Source: an uncultured Ignavibacteriota bacterium
GTDB lineage: Bacteria > Bacteroidota > Ignavibacteria > Tepidaquicellales > Tepidaquicellaceae
Reading direction: 5' to 3'
Length of the DNA: 64,000 nucleotides
NCBI GenBank assembly: GCA_937983305.1
Contig: CALKAJ010000030.1
Location: 1 to 64,000, forward strand
Shown: positions 50,308-58,935 of the stretch, one piece after another
Layout: the number at the start of each line of letters is the position of its first letter
Position numbering within the stretch: the first letter of the stretch is position 1
Made by a program: the position numbers and the translations under genes
Notes under the pieces: generated by a model
Seen by the model: the letters and a program-made list of their open reading frames with translations, nothing else
Databases searched by the model: none
What the model was told of the DNA's origin: nothing

Positions 50308-52803
50308 ATGAAAGAGAGAGAAAAACGATACAGCTATTTTCTGGAGCACAGTTACGAAGGTATTACGTATATAGAGTTTGAAAATAGTATTGATACTTCG
50401 CTTCCTGTTAACGAACAGGTAAGGCTGTTTTATAAGGAGGGATTTATTTCATCGTGTAATCCTTCGTTTATGAAAATGTACGGATACTTATCCCAATCTG
50501 ATGTGCTTGGGAAAAGACTTGTAGAACTACACGGAGGAGATAACATTAAGGAAAATGTTGATGCCTTTGGTTCTTTTATTGAAAGCGGTTATAATGTTTT
50601 AAATATTGAAACTCTTGAGGTTGATAAAAACGGGAACAGGTTGTATTTCCTTAATAACTCCGTAGGAGTAATTGATAACAATAAAATACTTGGAATATGG
50701 AGTGCACAGATAGATATAACCAATAGAAAGAAAGAAGAAATTCTAAGGGAAGCAATATATAAAATTTCTCAGTCGGTTCACAACTCTGAAAATCTTGATG
50801 AATTATATGAACAAATTCATAAAATCATTGAAACAATTATTCCGTCAAAGAATGTATATATTGCAATTTATGATATTAGAAAGAATTTAATCAGATTTCC
50901 ATATTACAAAGATGAGTCAGGCTTTGTAGTTACAGAAAAGGAATTCGGAAAAGGTTTAACGGAATATGTTATTCAAACAGGAAAGCCCCTGCTTGCTACA
51001 CCGGAAAAGTTTAACGAGCTTGTTAATGCAGGCAAGGTTGAACTTTTAGGAGAAGACTCCGTTGATTGGCTTGGAGTTCCTTTGAAAAAAGGTAAAAAAA
51101 CATTTGGAGTACTTGCAGTTCAGTCGTATGATAAAAAAATCAGATATACTAAAGAAGACAAAGAAATGCTGTCTTTTGTTTCCGAGCAGATAGCTTTTTC
51201 CATAGAAAAAAAACAAACTGAAGATGCGTTAAGAATAAGCGAAAATAAATACAGGAATTTTGTGGAAACAGGCTTAGAAGGTGTATATTACATTGAATAT
51301 AAAGAACCGATAAATATAAAAACAGTTATTGAAGAACAGGCAATGCTTATGTATAACACCGGTGTTTTAATTGAATGCAACGATTTTCACGCAAAAATGT
51401 ACGGATATAAAAAGAAGGAGGATATGATTGGAAAAGAAATGAAAGAGCAATACGGTTATAATCTGAGCGAAGAAAACAAGAAAGCTTTTATGGAATTTGC
51501 AAAATCCGGATATAAAATTCAAAATCTTGAAACAAGAGAAATTGATAAAAACGGTAACGAAAAATATTTTATTAATAATGTGGTAGGAGTAATCGAAAAC
51601 GGATATTTAATAGGTAATTGGGGTACTCAACTGGATATTACCGAAAGAAAAAAGTTTGAAGATGAATTAATTGAGGCAAAAGAAAAAGCGGAGGAAATGA
51701 GTAAAATCAAATCTAATTTCCTCTCAAATATGAGTCACGAGTTAAGAACCCCTCTTCATGGAATTATGGGATTTGCACAACTTTTAAGAGATTCGCTTGA
51801 CGGTGAAAATGGTGAAATGGCAAATGTGATTTTCAACAGCGGTAAGCGATTAATGGAAACTCTTAATCTGATTTTGAATTTCTCCAAAGCCGAAGCAGAA
51901 AAGATTAAAACCGAAAGAAAGAATGTCAGAATTGAAAAACTCATCTGTGAGGTTTACAATCTTTTTGAAATCAATGCGAAAGAAAAAGGTCTTCAATTCG
52001 AAAAAATAGTTAAACCTAAAAATATAGTAGCAGAAACAGATGAAAAACTTCTGCGTGATATTTTAAATAATATTGTAAATAATGCAATTAAGTTTACGGA
52101 TAAAGGTTCGGTTACCGTTGAAGCTTGCTCAAAAAATAAAGACCTCATTATTAGAGTAACGGATACAGGAATTGGAATATCGAAACACAATAGGAATTTA
52201 ATTTTCGAAGAGTTCAGGCAGGAAAGCGAAGGCTTGAGCAGAAGTTTTGAAGGTACCGGACTCGGGCTCACAATTTCAAAAAAATATACAAAGATTCTTG
52301 GAGGTGAAATTTCCCTTGAAAGCGAGTTTGGAAAAGGGACAACTTTTATACTTACTTTTCCAAATTCTGTTCGTAAATTTGAATCTGAAATTACGGATAT
52401 CCCGGATGAAAAAGAGACTTTAAAAGCAGAATGTAGAAATCATAAAATAAAAAAGATTTTAGTAGTAGAAAACGATATTATTAGTATTGAACTTCTAAAA
52501 GCTATTGTCAGGAAATCTGCGGAAATAGATTTTGCCATAGACGGCAAAAAAGCACTTGATAAAGTTAAAGAGAGAAACTACGATTTAATACTAATGGATA
52601 TTAACTTGGGAGAAGGATTAACAGGACTTGAAGTAACAAAAAAAATCAGGAAATTAAAAGATTACAAAGAAACCCCAATAGTTGCAATTACTGCCTTTGC
52701 AATGGATGGTGATAGAGAAGAGTTTTTAAGTGCAGGCTGTACACATTATTTGTCAAAACCATTTAGGAAATCCGAATTTATTGAACTGTATAATGAGTTA
52801 TGA
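50308..52803 (+). CDS. Hybrid histidine kinase PAS-GAF-PAS-HisKA-HATPase-REC
   Basis: 831 residues, soluble (no signal or membrane span). A PAS-like module lies at about 10-145, a GAF domain at about 150-310, and a second PAS module at about 312-450 that is clearly a duplicate of the first (EGITYIEF/EGVYYIEY, ITNRKKEE/ITERKKFE). HisKA follows with His477 in SNMSHELRTPLHG, then HATPase with NNAIKFTDKG, DTGIGISKHN and FEGTGLGLTISKK. A C-terminal receiver has LILMDINLGEG. It starts 3 bp after the molybdenum subunit stop and overlaps the XdhC gene by 4 bp (ATGA), so it is inside the xanthine-dehydrogenase operon. It may sense a ligand of that pathway or redox state; the downstream output is unknown. 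Confidence 0.93.
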   Translation: MKEREKRYSYFLEHSYEGITYIEFENSIDTSLPVNEQVRLFYKEGFISSCNPSFMKMYGYLSQSDVLGKRLVELHGGDNIKENVDAFGSFIESGYNVLNIETLEVDKNGNRLYFLNNSVGVIDNNKILGIWSAQIDITNRKKEEILREAIYKISQSVHNSENLDELYEQIHKIIETIIPSKNVYIAIYDIRKNLIRFPYYKDESGFVVTEKEFGKGLTEYVIQTGKPLLATPEKFNELVNAGKVELLGEDSVDWLGVPLKKGKKTFGVLAVQSYDKKIRYTKEDKEMLSFVSEQIAFSIEKKQTEDALRISENKYRNFVETGLEGVYYIEYKEPINIKTVIEEQAMLMYNTGVLIECNDFHAKMYGYKKKEDMIGKEMKEQYGYNLSEENKKAFMEFAKSGYKIQNLETREIDKNGNEKYFINNVVGVIENGYLIGNWGTQLDITERKKFEDELIEAKEKAEEMSKIKSNFLSNMSHELRTPLHGIMGFAQLLRDSLDGENGEMANVIFNSGKRLMETLNLILNFSKAEAEKIKTERKNVRIEKLICEVYNLFEINAKEKGLQFEKIVKPKNIVAETDEKLLRDILNNIVNNAIKFTDKGSVTVEACSKNKDLIIRVTDTGIGISKHNRNLIFEEFRQESEGLSRSFEGTGLGLTISKKYTKILGGEISLESEFGKGTTFILTFPNSVRKFESEITDIPDEKETLKAECRNHKIKKILVVENDIISIELLKAIVRKSAEIDFAIDGKKALDKVKERNYDLILMDINLGEGLTGLEVTKKIRKLKDYKETPIVAITAFAMDGDREEFLSAGCTHYLSKPFRKSEFIELYNEL

Positions 52804-53567
52804 TTTATAAAAAAATCAATACATTGTTAAACGAAAACAAAGTATTCTGGCTTGCAACAGTGACAAAAGCCGAAGGACACACACCGGCAAAAGCAGGAAT
52901 GAAAATGATTGTCGAGCCCGGAAAAAAGTTTACCGGAACTATTGGCGGTGGGGAGATAGAGAAAAAAGTAATAGATTATATTCTCGAAAACAAACCATCT
53001 TTACCGATAAGCCTTGATTTTGACTTGGGAGCGAAATCAGACTCCGATATTAAAACAGAAATGATTTGCGGAGGAATTCAAACTGTTTTTATTGAACCGA
53101 ATAATTCTAAAACAGAATTGTATATTATTGGCGGGGGGCATTGCGGCAAAGCATTGTCGGAATTAGCAGCTAAGGTTGGATTCAAAGTTATCGTAATAGA
53201 TAACAGAGAAGAAATTTTAAGTCATTATGACAAAGAAATTATAAGAACGGAATTAATCAATTATGAAAATATTGATAAAGCAATTTCTTTTTCTGAGGAT
53301 GTGTTCATCGTGATTATGACTCACGGACACATTCACGATGAACTTGTGCTTGAAAAACTAATCGAAAAAAAATATAAGTATCTCGGAATGCTTGGCAGCA
53401 GTAAAAAAGTGGCATCTGTTTTTCGAAATCTCAAAAGCAGAGGAATAAAAGAAGAATACATAGAAAAAGTCTATTCGCCAATAGGTATTGAAATTGGCTC
53501 GCACACACCTGATGAAATAGCCATAAGCATTATGGCTCAGATAATACGAATTACTAATAAAACATAA
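52800..53567 (+). CDS. xdhC: XdhC/CoxI-family molybdenum-cofactor insertion protein
   Basis: 255 residues. XdhC binds the molybdenum cofactor, promotes its sulfuration and delivers it to the molybdenum subunit. N-terminal domain: WLATVTKAEGHTPAKAGMKM and GTIGGGEIEKKVIDYI. The C-terminal Rossmann domain has LYIIGGGHCGKALSELA, GFKVIVIDNREE, VIMTHGHIHDELVLE, YLGMLGSSKKVA and YSPIGIEIGSHTPDEIAISI. Complete family pattern. Its presence, with a 4-bp overlap to the kinase gene, confirms that the operon makes a cyanolyzable (sulfido) molybdenum hydroxylase. Confidence 0.93.
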   Translation: MIYKKINTLLNENKVFWLATVTKAEGHTPAKAGMKMIVEPGKKFTGTIGGGEIEKKVIDYILENKPSLPISLDFDLGAKSDSDIKTEMICGGIQTVFIEPNNSKTELYIIGGGHCGKALSELAAKVGFKVIVIDNREEILSHYDKEIIRTELINYENIDKAISFSEDVFIVIMTHGHIHDELVLEKLIEKKYKYLGMLGSSKKVASVFRNLKSRGIKEEYIEKVYSPIGIEIGSHTPDEIAISIMAQIIRITNKT

Positions 53568-53573
53568 AATCGC

Positions 53574-54344
53574 TTAAAAAACCAGCGATGTTAAAGCACT
53601 GTATATTATAAAAATCGCGAATAAAATAATCATAACGGGCATGGTTTTTACTTTTCCGACTTTAGCAATTCCAATCGAAATAACAACATAAAACCAAATG
53701 TAAAAAGCATCGAGCTTCGTCAGAAATGTATTTATTTTGGCTCCTGTCATTTCTTCTTTAAAAATCAATGCCGGACTTACACCGGATAAATCACCCATAA
53801 TAACAGATAAAACAGTCCCGATTATTACACCAATTGCAATAATCACGTTCCCAAGTCCAATTACATTTAAAATGCTGACAAAGTTAAAATCTCCTTTCAA
53901 TATCTTTACTATCACTAAAGCAATTAAACTTAAAAGGAAAAGAAGTATAAACGGACTAAAAACCGCCATTATATATCCTATAATCTTAAAGAACAAACCT
54001 TTCGGATCCATAAATTTTTCCGCAGATTCGATTGCAACATTTGCATCTTCTCTGGTCATATCTCCTTTTTGTACTTTTTCATCCATTTGCTCTCTGAGCT
54101 GCTTTTTTTGTTTGTCCATTACTTTGGAAGTCAGCTCTTCATCCTGAAAGAAAAGGAAAGTTCCAATTATGTTTGCAACGATAATTAATATCATCGGGAA
54201 AATCCAGTAATTGGTTCTACTGAATCTGCTGATATTTTCGAAAGTATTACCCGGGTCTGTAATTACTCCGGTAACCGCTTCAATTTTGGAAAGTTGTTCC
54301 ATTTCTGTCTGCGGCTCTGAATTTGTATTATAAGAATCCTGCAT
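53574..54344 (-). CDS. YIP1-family membrane protein
   Basis: 256 residues. Polar N-terminus (residues 1-45, with KIEAVTGVITDPGNTFENI), then about five hydrophobic spans at 48-68, 125-150, 155-180, 205-225 and 235-255, a plan typical of YIP1-domain proteins of bacteria. A long charged loop (75-115, KQKKQLREQMDEKVQKGDM) lies between the first two. No catalytic motif. Function of bacterial YIP1 proteins is largely unknown. It lies 4 bp after the nadD stop on the same strand; the convergent xdhC ends 6 bp away. Confidence 0.7.
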   Translation of the reverse strand: MQDSYNTNSEPQTEMEQLSKIEAVTGVITDPGNTFENISRFSRTNYWIFPMILIIVANIIGTFLFFQDEELTSKVMDKQKKQLREQMDEKVQKGDMTREDANVAIESAEKFMDPKGLFFKIIGYIMAVFSPFILLFLLSLIALVIVKILKGDFNFVSILNVIGLGNVIIAIGVIIGTVLSVIMGDLSGVSPALIFKEEMTGAKINTFLTKLDAFYIWFYVVISIGIAKVGKVKTMPVMIILFAIFIIYSALTSLVF

Positions 54345-54348
54345 AAAA

Positions 54349-54945
54349 TTATTTATTTAGTTTATATAAATTGTTTTTTAAAATATACTCTTCCACTTCA
54401 GGAAGAATTTGATATTTAACAGACTTTTTTTGATATATTAAATCTCTTATCTGCGATGAAGATATATCAAGTGAAGGAACAGGTACATAAGTAACACGTT
54501 TTGCAAATTCATTTGTGACCTTATCAATATAATAACCCGGACGGTTTATTACAATTACCTCGCAGATACCAAAGATTTTTCCCGGAGTTTTCCACAAGTG
54601 CAAATCAATCAGGTTATCCATTCCGATGATTAAAAAAAATTTTATAAAATCGTCTTTGTATTTTTCCCGGAGTTTCAGAAGTGTATCAACAGTGTATGTT
54701 TTTTCTCCGTCATTGAACAGTTCAATATCGGAAACCTCAAAATTCTTGTCTCTCTCAAAAGCTATTTTTGCCATATTAAGTCTGTGCTCTGCGGATACAT
54801 TCACATCTTCCTTAAGCGGAGGATTTCCTGAAGGAATAAATATTACTTTATCAAGAGACATTTGTTCTCTTACGCTTTCTGCGTGTATCAGGTGTGCAAT
54901 ATGCGGAGGGTTGAAAGTACCTCCAAAAATTCCATATCTTTTCAT
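54349..54945 (-). CDS. nadD: Nicotinate-nucleotide adenylyltransferase
   Basis: Forms deamido-NAD from nicotinate mononucleotide and ATP, a required NAD synthesis step. 198 residues, normal length. The nucleotidyltransferase signature is GIFGGTFNPPHIAHL at the N-terminus, PSGNPPLKED in the middle and the closing DISSSQIRDLI motif. The start ATG at 54945 overlaps by one base the stop of the GT9 gene upstream, so it sits in the glycan operon transcript, perhaps only for convenience. The cytosolic enzyme has no link to glycans; chance operon membership is the simplest reading. Confidence 0.96.
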   Translation of the reverse strand: MKRYGIFGGTFNPPHIAHLIHAESVREQMSLDKVIFIPSGNPPLKEDVNVSAEHRLNMAKIAFERDKNFEVSDIELFNDGEKTYTVDTLLKLREKYKDDFIKFFLIIGMDNLIDLHLWKTPGKIFGICEVIVINRPGYYIDKVTNEFAKRVTYVPVPSLDISSSQIRDLIYQKKSVKYQILPEVEEYILKNNLYKLNK

Positions 54946-56036
54946 CAGGTTAAATTTATTTTTTCCAGAATTTCATTCAGACTTAAAAAGACTTCCTCAA
55001 CGGAAATTTCCTTTATACATTCGTGAGTTCCCGTGTTACATAGAAATTCATTTCCTTTATAATAAGTTTTATTGTTTCTGTCTATTGATGTTTGTGGAGT
55101 GTAGCAAGGACTGCACTCCGGTTGTTTCCAGATGTATTTATGAAATATACCGTTGTTATAATTTAATGGTGCTACCAATCTTGGATCTGACGGACCGAAA
55201 AGCCCTATCGTATGAATTCCAAACGCAGCAGCTAAATGAAGCGCACCTGTATCTGCCGATAGGAAAACATTACAGGAATACATCAGGTCATTATTTATTA
55301 TGGAATGAATTTTAACATTTCCCGGAAATTTCATAGCACTGTCGAACTTTTCATCTTCGTGGGTTCCTTCAAATAGTATAATATTATATTCAGGGTGTTC
55401 TTGCGTTAACTTTTCAATAATTTTAAAATAATTATTTAAATCCCACCTTTTAATTTTCATTACGGTACCGGGATTTATTCCGCCGAATGGGAAAATGCCT
55501 ATTGTAACGGAATCTTTTGGAATATCATTTTTCTCTTTGACAGATTCAATATTCCTGATTCTTGTTAATTTTGGCTCAGTATCCGTAACTTCCATTCCGT
55601 TTTCAGTTAGTATGTTTAAATATCTCAGTGTTTCATGAACAGTATCGTCGTATTCCGAAAAATAATTAATAAAGGAGGTATTTTTAAAACCGAGTCTGTA
55701 TCGGATACCTGAAAGCATAAGCATAGTTCCAAAAGAGGAGTCTCTGTGACAGGAAAGAGCAAGGTCGAAGTTTTCTTTCTTAATTAAACGGATGAGTTTG
55801 TATGCAGATGAAATTTTATTAATAATACCGCCTTTAAATGGAGGATCAAAAACCAGAAAGTTATTTACATCCGGGATGTATTTATAAATATTCTTAACCC
55901 ATGATGAAGAAATTAATGTAATCTTTGCATCCGGGAAATTTCTTTTTAGATTTGAAATTGCCGGAAGAATAAAAACCATATCTCCTAGACAGCATAATTT
56001 AAGAATCAGTATTTTATTAACGTTATTAAAAATCAT
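54945..56036 (-). CDS. Glycosyltransferase family 9 (heptosyltransferase-like)
   Basis: 363 residues, GT-B fold of the ADP-heptose:LPS heptosyltransferase family. It begins KILILKLCCLGDMVFILPAI and has the donor-binding C-terminal block FLSADTGALHLAAAFGIHTIGLFGPSDP with the family His-Leu pair. A cysteine-rich insert near the end (PECSPCYTPQTS ... CNTGTHEC) is common in GT9 proteins of this phylum. Probably adds a sugar to a cell-surface glycan. The GmhB-like phosphatase at 3949 could in principle supply heptose precursors. It overlaps the previous gene by 4 bp (ATGA). Confidence 0.9.
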   Translation of the reverse strand: MIFNNVNKILILKLCCLGDMVFILPAISNLKRNFPDAKITLISSSWVKNIYKYIPDVNNFLVFDPPFKGGIINKISSAYKLIRLIKKENFDLALSCHRDSSFGTMLMLSGIRYRLGFKNTSFINYFSEYDDTVHETLRYLNILTENGMEVTDTEPKLTRIRNIESVKEKNDIPKDSVTIGIFPFGGINPGTVMKIKRWDLNNYFKIIEKLTQEHPEYNIILFEGTHEDEKFDSAMKFPGNVKIHSIINNDLMYSCNVFLSADTGALHLAAAFGIHTIGLFGPSDPRLVAPLNYNNGIFHKYIWKQPECSPCYTPQTSIDRNNKTYYKGNEFLCNTGTHECIKEISVEEVFLSLNEILEKINLT

Positions 56037-56905
56037 TTCTTTAAACCTGCTGCAAGTAATATTATTTTAAAAAAAACCGGTTTGAAAGTTGTTAAATATT
56101 TAATCGAAAATTTCGCAAACATATATAGTCTTAGCTTTAGAAGCTCTATATTGGAAAGATGAATTTTGTAATATAAAAGTTGGGATTGCTTTGCAACATA
56201 ATATGTTGAATTTGTAAAATTGCTGTTTGTGTTCTCTCCTTTTAAATGCTTGATTTTTATGAAAGGGTAATAATAATTCTTATTGCCCGAAAGCGCTATT
56301 CTTTTGCATAAGTCGGAATCTTCATAGTATAAAAAAAATCTTTCGTCGAAACCATTTACTTTATCAAAAACAACCCTTGAAATCATCATAGCGGCTCCGC
56401 TAACCCAGTTTACCGGTGTTATCTCGGAATATTTAATTTCAATATCTTCGATTGCTCTATGTGATTTATTACGAAATTCCTTTTCGAGGTGTTTATTTTT
56501 AATTTCTCCTTTTATATTAATATCTTCTCCGAATGAAAGCTGAAGTGATGAATCCGGGTTAAGTAATTTAAAGCCAAAGCTTCCTGCGTTTAACTGCTCA
56601 TAAGATTTTATTGCATTTTCAAAGTCATCATTTTGAATCGTTGTATCCGGATTAAGAAAAAACAGGTAATTCCCCGATGAATTAAATGCACCAATGTTGC
56701 AGGCATTAGCAAAACCGCGATTGCTGTTTTCAATTATTTTCAGATTATTCCTGTTGACGGATACTGAGGATATATCTTCTTCCGGTGAGTTGTTAACAAT
56801 AATAACCTCAAAATCGCAGGATGATAAAACCGCGTATATTGATTCAATACAACTTTTCAGATACTCAATACTGTGATAATTTATTATTATTATTGATAAT
56901 GTCAT
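56033..56905 (-). CDS. Family 2 glycosyltransferase
   Basis: 290 residues counted from ATG 56905. This start is preferred to 56944 because it gives MTLSIIIINYHS, the normal beginning of the fold, and the usual 4-bp ATGA overlap with the gene upstream. GT-A fold: VIIVNNSPEED for the nucleotide, FLNPDTTIQ as the metal-binding DxD-like site, WVSGAAMMISR and FDERFFLYYEDSDLCKR as the acceptor helix. A rhamnosyltransferase or similar inverting enzyme is likely, but the sugar is unknown. No membrane span is obvious. Part of a run of consecutive glycosyltransferases. Confidence 0.88.
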   Translation of the reverse strand: MTLSIIIINYHSIEYLKSCIESIYAVLSSCDFEVIIVNNSPEEDISSVSVNRNNLKIIENSNRGFANACNIGAFNSSGNYLFFLNPDTTIQNDDFENAIKSYEQLNAGSFGFKLLNPDSSLQLSFGEDINIKGEIKNKHLEKEFRNKSHRAIEDIEIKYSEITPVNWVSGAAMMISRVVFDKVNGFDERFFLYYEDSDLCKRIALSGNKNYYYPFIKIKHLKGENTNSNFTNSTYYVAKQSQLLYYKIHLSNIELLKLRLYMFAKFSIKYLTTFKPVFFKIILLAAGLKK

Positions 56906-57945
56906 TTGCTGAATTCCACAGTTTTTAATCCTGTTATATTGCAATAAAAAGCCGACAGGTTGTTTATGATAATTTCAAATCTGTTGTCTCCGTTAAAAAT
57001 CTTGCAGGTGAGATATTCAAGCACGAGTCTGTATTTTATTTTCTTGTAAGGTTTTATTTTTTCTCTTTCTTTTATAATTAATCCCGGATGAAAAGTCAGC
57101 CATAAATGAGCACGTATTATCCCAAATAGCGAATATTTTTTCTTAAAAAGAGAAAGCAATATTTTAGACAATATATTAAAAATAAAATACGGAATCAGCA
57201 AAATAAGAAATAAAAAAGGGAAGAAAATCAGAAAGTTAAGAAACCTGTTTCGCTCCTGATAATAAGTGACAAAAGAAGATTTTGATTTTTTGGTCGTTCC
57301 GCTGCCTTTGTGATAGACTATTGATTTAGCGTTATGATAATTCTTAAATCCTGAGAATATACTGAAAAAGCTCAGATATGTATCTTCCGAATATAAAAAA
57401 TACTCATCGGGAAAAATTTCTTTCTTATCTCCAAGAAGTGTTTTTCTGAAAATTAATGAAGCTCCTCCGGCAAGAAATATTTCTCCTTTCCCGTTTTCAT
57501 CAATCGGGAAAATTTCCATTATATTATGTCCGAGAAAATTTATTGTTCCGTTTTTCTCGTAATATTTTTTTGGAATCCCGTCTGTAAATACAAGGGATTG
57601 AACGAGTCCGGCATTTTCGTATGTCTCAAGCGCTTTTACAAGTTCCTCAAGCCAGTTTGGCTCGACAACAGTATCATTATTAAGAAGTACGATATATTCT
57701 CCGCTTGAATTTTTATAACCGAGATTATTTCCTCCCGTAAAACCGAGATTATTTCCGGATGAAATGTATTTGAAATTTTTTCTTGAGCCGAACAGTAATT
57801 CGATTACTTTCCCGCTGTTATCCGTTGAGCCGTTATCAACAAAAATTATTTCGAAATCCTTATAAGTCTGATTATATACCGTTTTCAGGCATACTTCGTT
57901 GAATAGTAATCCGTTGTAATTTAATATTATTATTGAAACTTTCAC
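56902..57945 (-). CDS. Family 2 glycosyltransferase with C-terminal membrane segment
   Basis: 347 residues. GT-A domain: VSIIILNYNG start, FVDNGSTDNS, LLNNDTVVEP (metal site), GGASLIFRKTLLG and FLYSEDTYLSFFS. A hydrophobic segment at about 238-265 (FLNFLIFFPFLFLILLIPYF) is probably a membrane anchor or re-entrant helix. Overlaps its neighbours by 4 bp on each side, so translation is coupled. It transfers a hexose or deoxyhexose in cell-surface glycan assembly; donor and acceptor cannot be assigned. Confidence 0.88.
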   Translation of the reverse strand: MKVSIIILNYNGLLFNEVCLKTVYNQTYKDFEIIFVDNGSTDNSGKVIELLFGSRKNFKYISSGNNLGFTGGNNLGYKNSSGEYIVLLNNDTVVEPNWLEELVKALETYENAGLVQSLVFTDGIPKKYYEKNGTINFLGHNIMEIFPIDENGKGEIFLAGGASLIFRKTLLGDKKEIFPDEYFLYSEDTYLSFFSIFSGFKNYHNAKSIVYHKGSGTTKKSKSSFVTYYQERNRFLNFLIFFPFLFLILLIPYFIFNILSKILLSLFKKKYSLFGIIRAHLWLTFHPGLIIKEREKIKPYKKIKYRLVLEYLTCKIFNGDNRFEIIINNLSAFYCNITGLKTVEFSK

Positions 57946-58934
57946 TTCAGAGTTTTTTCTTTGATTTTTAAGTCTGAAAAATTAACGTCAAGTAATATAC
58001 TTTTTATGTATTCGTTCGATACTTTTTTGTTCTTATGAATTAATCTTCGTTTAGGTACCATTTTATATAACTTCAGGACTCCGCTCAGATAACCTTTAAT
58101 CGCATATATTGAAAGTGAAAAAGAATAGTATCTTGCAAAGATATACAATCTGCGCATTCTTCCAAAGGTGAAGTGGAAAAAATATTTGAGCAGCAATCCC
58201 GGCGGATAATTTTTAAATCTTAGGAAAACAATATTTCTTTCAGAATAAAAAGTTGGAAGATAACTTTTATTTAAAGTCGTTGCTCCGCGGATGTGATAGC
58301 AAACGGATTTTGGATTATAAAAGCATTTATAGCCAAAAAGCTGAAGTCTGAAGCCAAAATCAATATCTTCAAGGTATGCAAAAAATTCTTCGTCAAACAG
58401 TCCGGCTCTCTCAAATACTTCTCTCTTGTACATAGCGGCTCCGGCGCAGGCGCTGAAAATAAATTCCGGTGTGTCATACTGACCGCTATCTTCTTCTCCG
58501 AATCCGCGCGGAATTGATAATCCGCCTTTTCGCAGAAAGTCACCGGTGTCATCTATGATATTACGTTTGTAAAAATTGAGCATTTTACAGGCAACCGAGC
58601 CGACTGATTCATCAATAAATCCATTGAGCAATTCTGCAAGAAAATCCTGTTCACATTCTATATCATTGTTCAGCAATACTATGTGTGATACGTCTTTATT
58701 GTCGAGGGATGATTTTATTCCGTCGTTTACTGCTCCGGCGAAGCCTGTATTAACTTTGTGTGAAATAATCCTGACCTCGCAAAAATTCTTTTTAAGTAAT
58801 TCCACGGAATTGTCCTCAGAACCGTTATCAACAACAATAATTATAAAATCTTTATAAGTTTGATTTCGAAGGGATGCCAGACAAACTTCAAGATGTTTAT
58901 ATCCGTTAAAATTTGGAATTACTATTGATATCAA
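57942..58934 (-). CDS. Family 2 glycosyltransferase, paralog of next gene
   Basis: 330 residues. Motifs: ISIVIPNFNGYKHLEVCL, VVDNGSEDNS, LLNNDIECEQD, IIDDTGDFLRKGG, FSACAGAAMYKREVFE, EEFFAYLEDIDFGFRLQL and YHIRGATTLNKS. It is very like the product of the gene at 58936-59886 along its whole length, including IIDD.GDF, GEED.GQYD and EDIDF.FRLQL, so the two arose by tandem duplication. It ends with a basic, possibly membrane-close tail. Overlaps the downstream gene by 4 bp and follows the paralog by 1 bp. Sugar specificity unknown. Confidence 0.9.
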   Translation of the reverse strand: MISIVIPNFNGYKHLEVCLASLRNQTYKDFIIIVVDNGSEDNSVELLKKNFCEVRIISHKVNTGFAGAVNDGIKSSLDNKDVSHIVLLNNDIECEQDFLAELLNGFIDESVGSVACKMLNFYKRNIIDDTGDFLRKGGLSIPRGFGEEDSGQYDTPEFIFSACAGAAMYKREVFERAGLFDEEFFAYLEDIDFGFRLQLFGYKCFYNPKSVCYHIRGATTLNKSYLPTFYSERNIVFLRFKNYPPGLLLKYFFHFTFGRMRRLYIFARYYSFSLSIYAIKGYLSGVLKLYKMVPKRRLIHKNKKVSNEYIKSILLDVNFSDLKIKEKTLK

Positions 58935-58935
58935 T

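Noticed and set aside
53569..53589. ATCGCT/AGCGAT inverted repeat between xdhC and YIP1 genes
   Set aside because: Only 6-bp arms and no T-run; too weak to call a terminator, though it lies where a bidirectional one would be expected.
54626..55315. Plus-strand 229-codon open frame across nadD and GT9
   Set aside because: It spans two well-supported genes on the other strand and has no recognisable domain.
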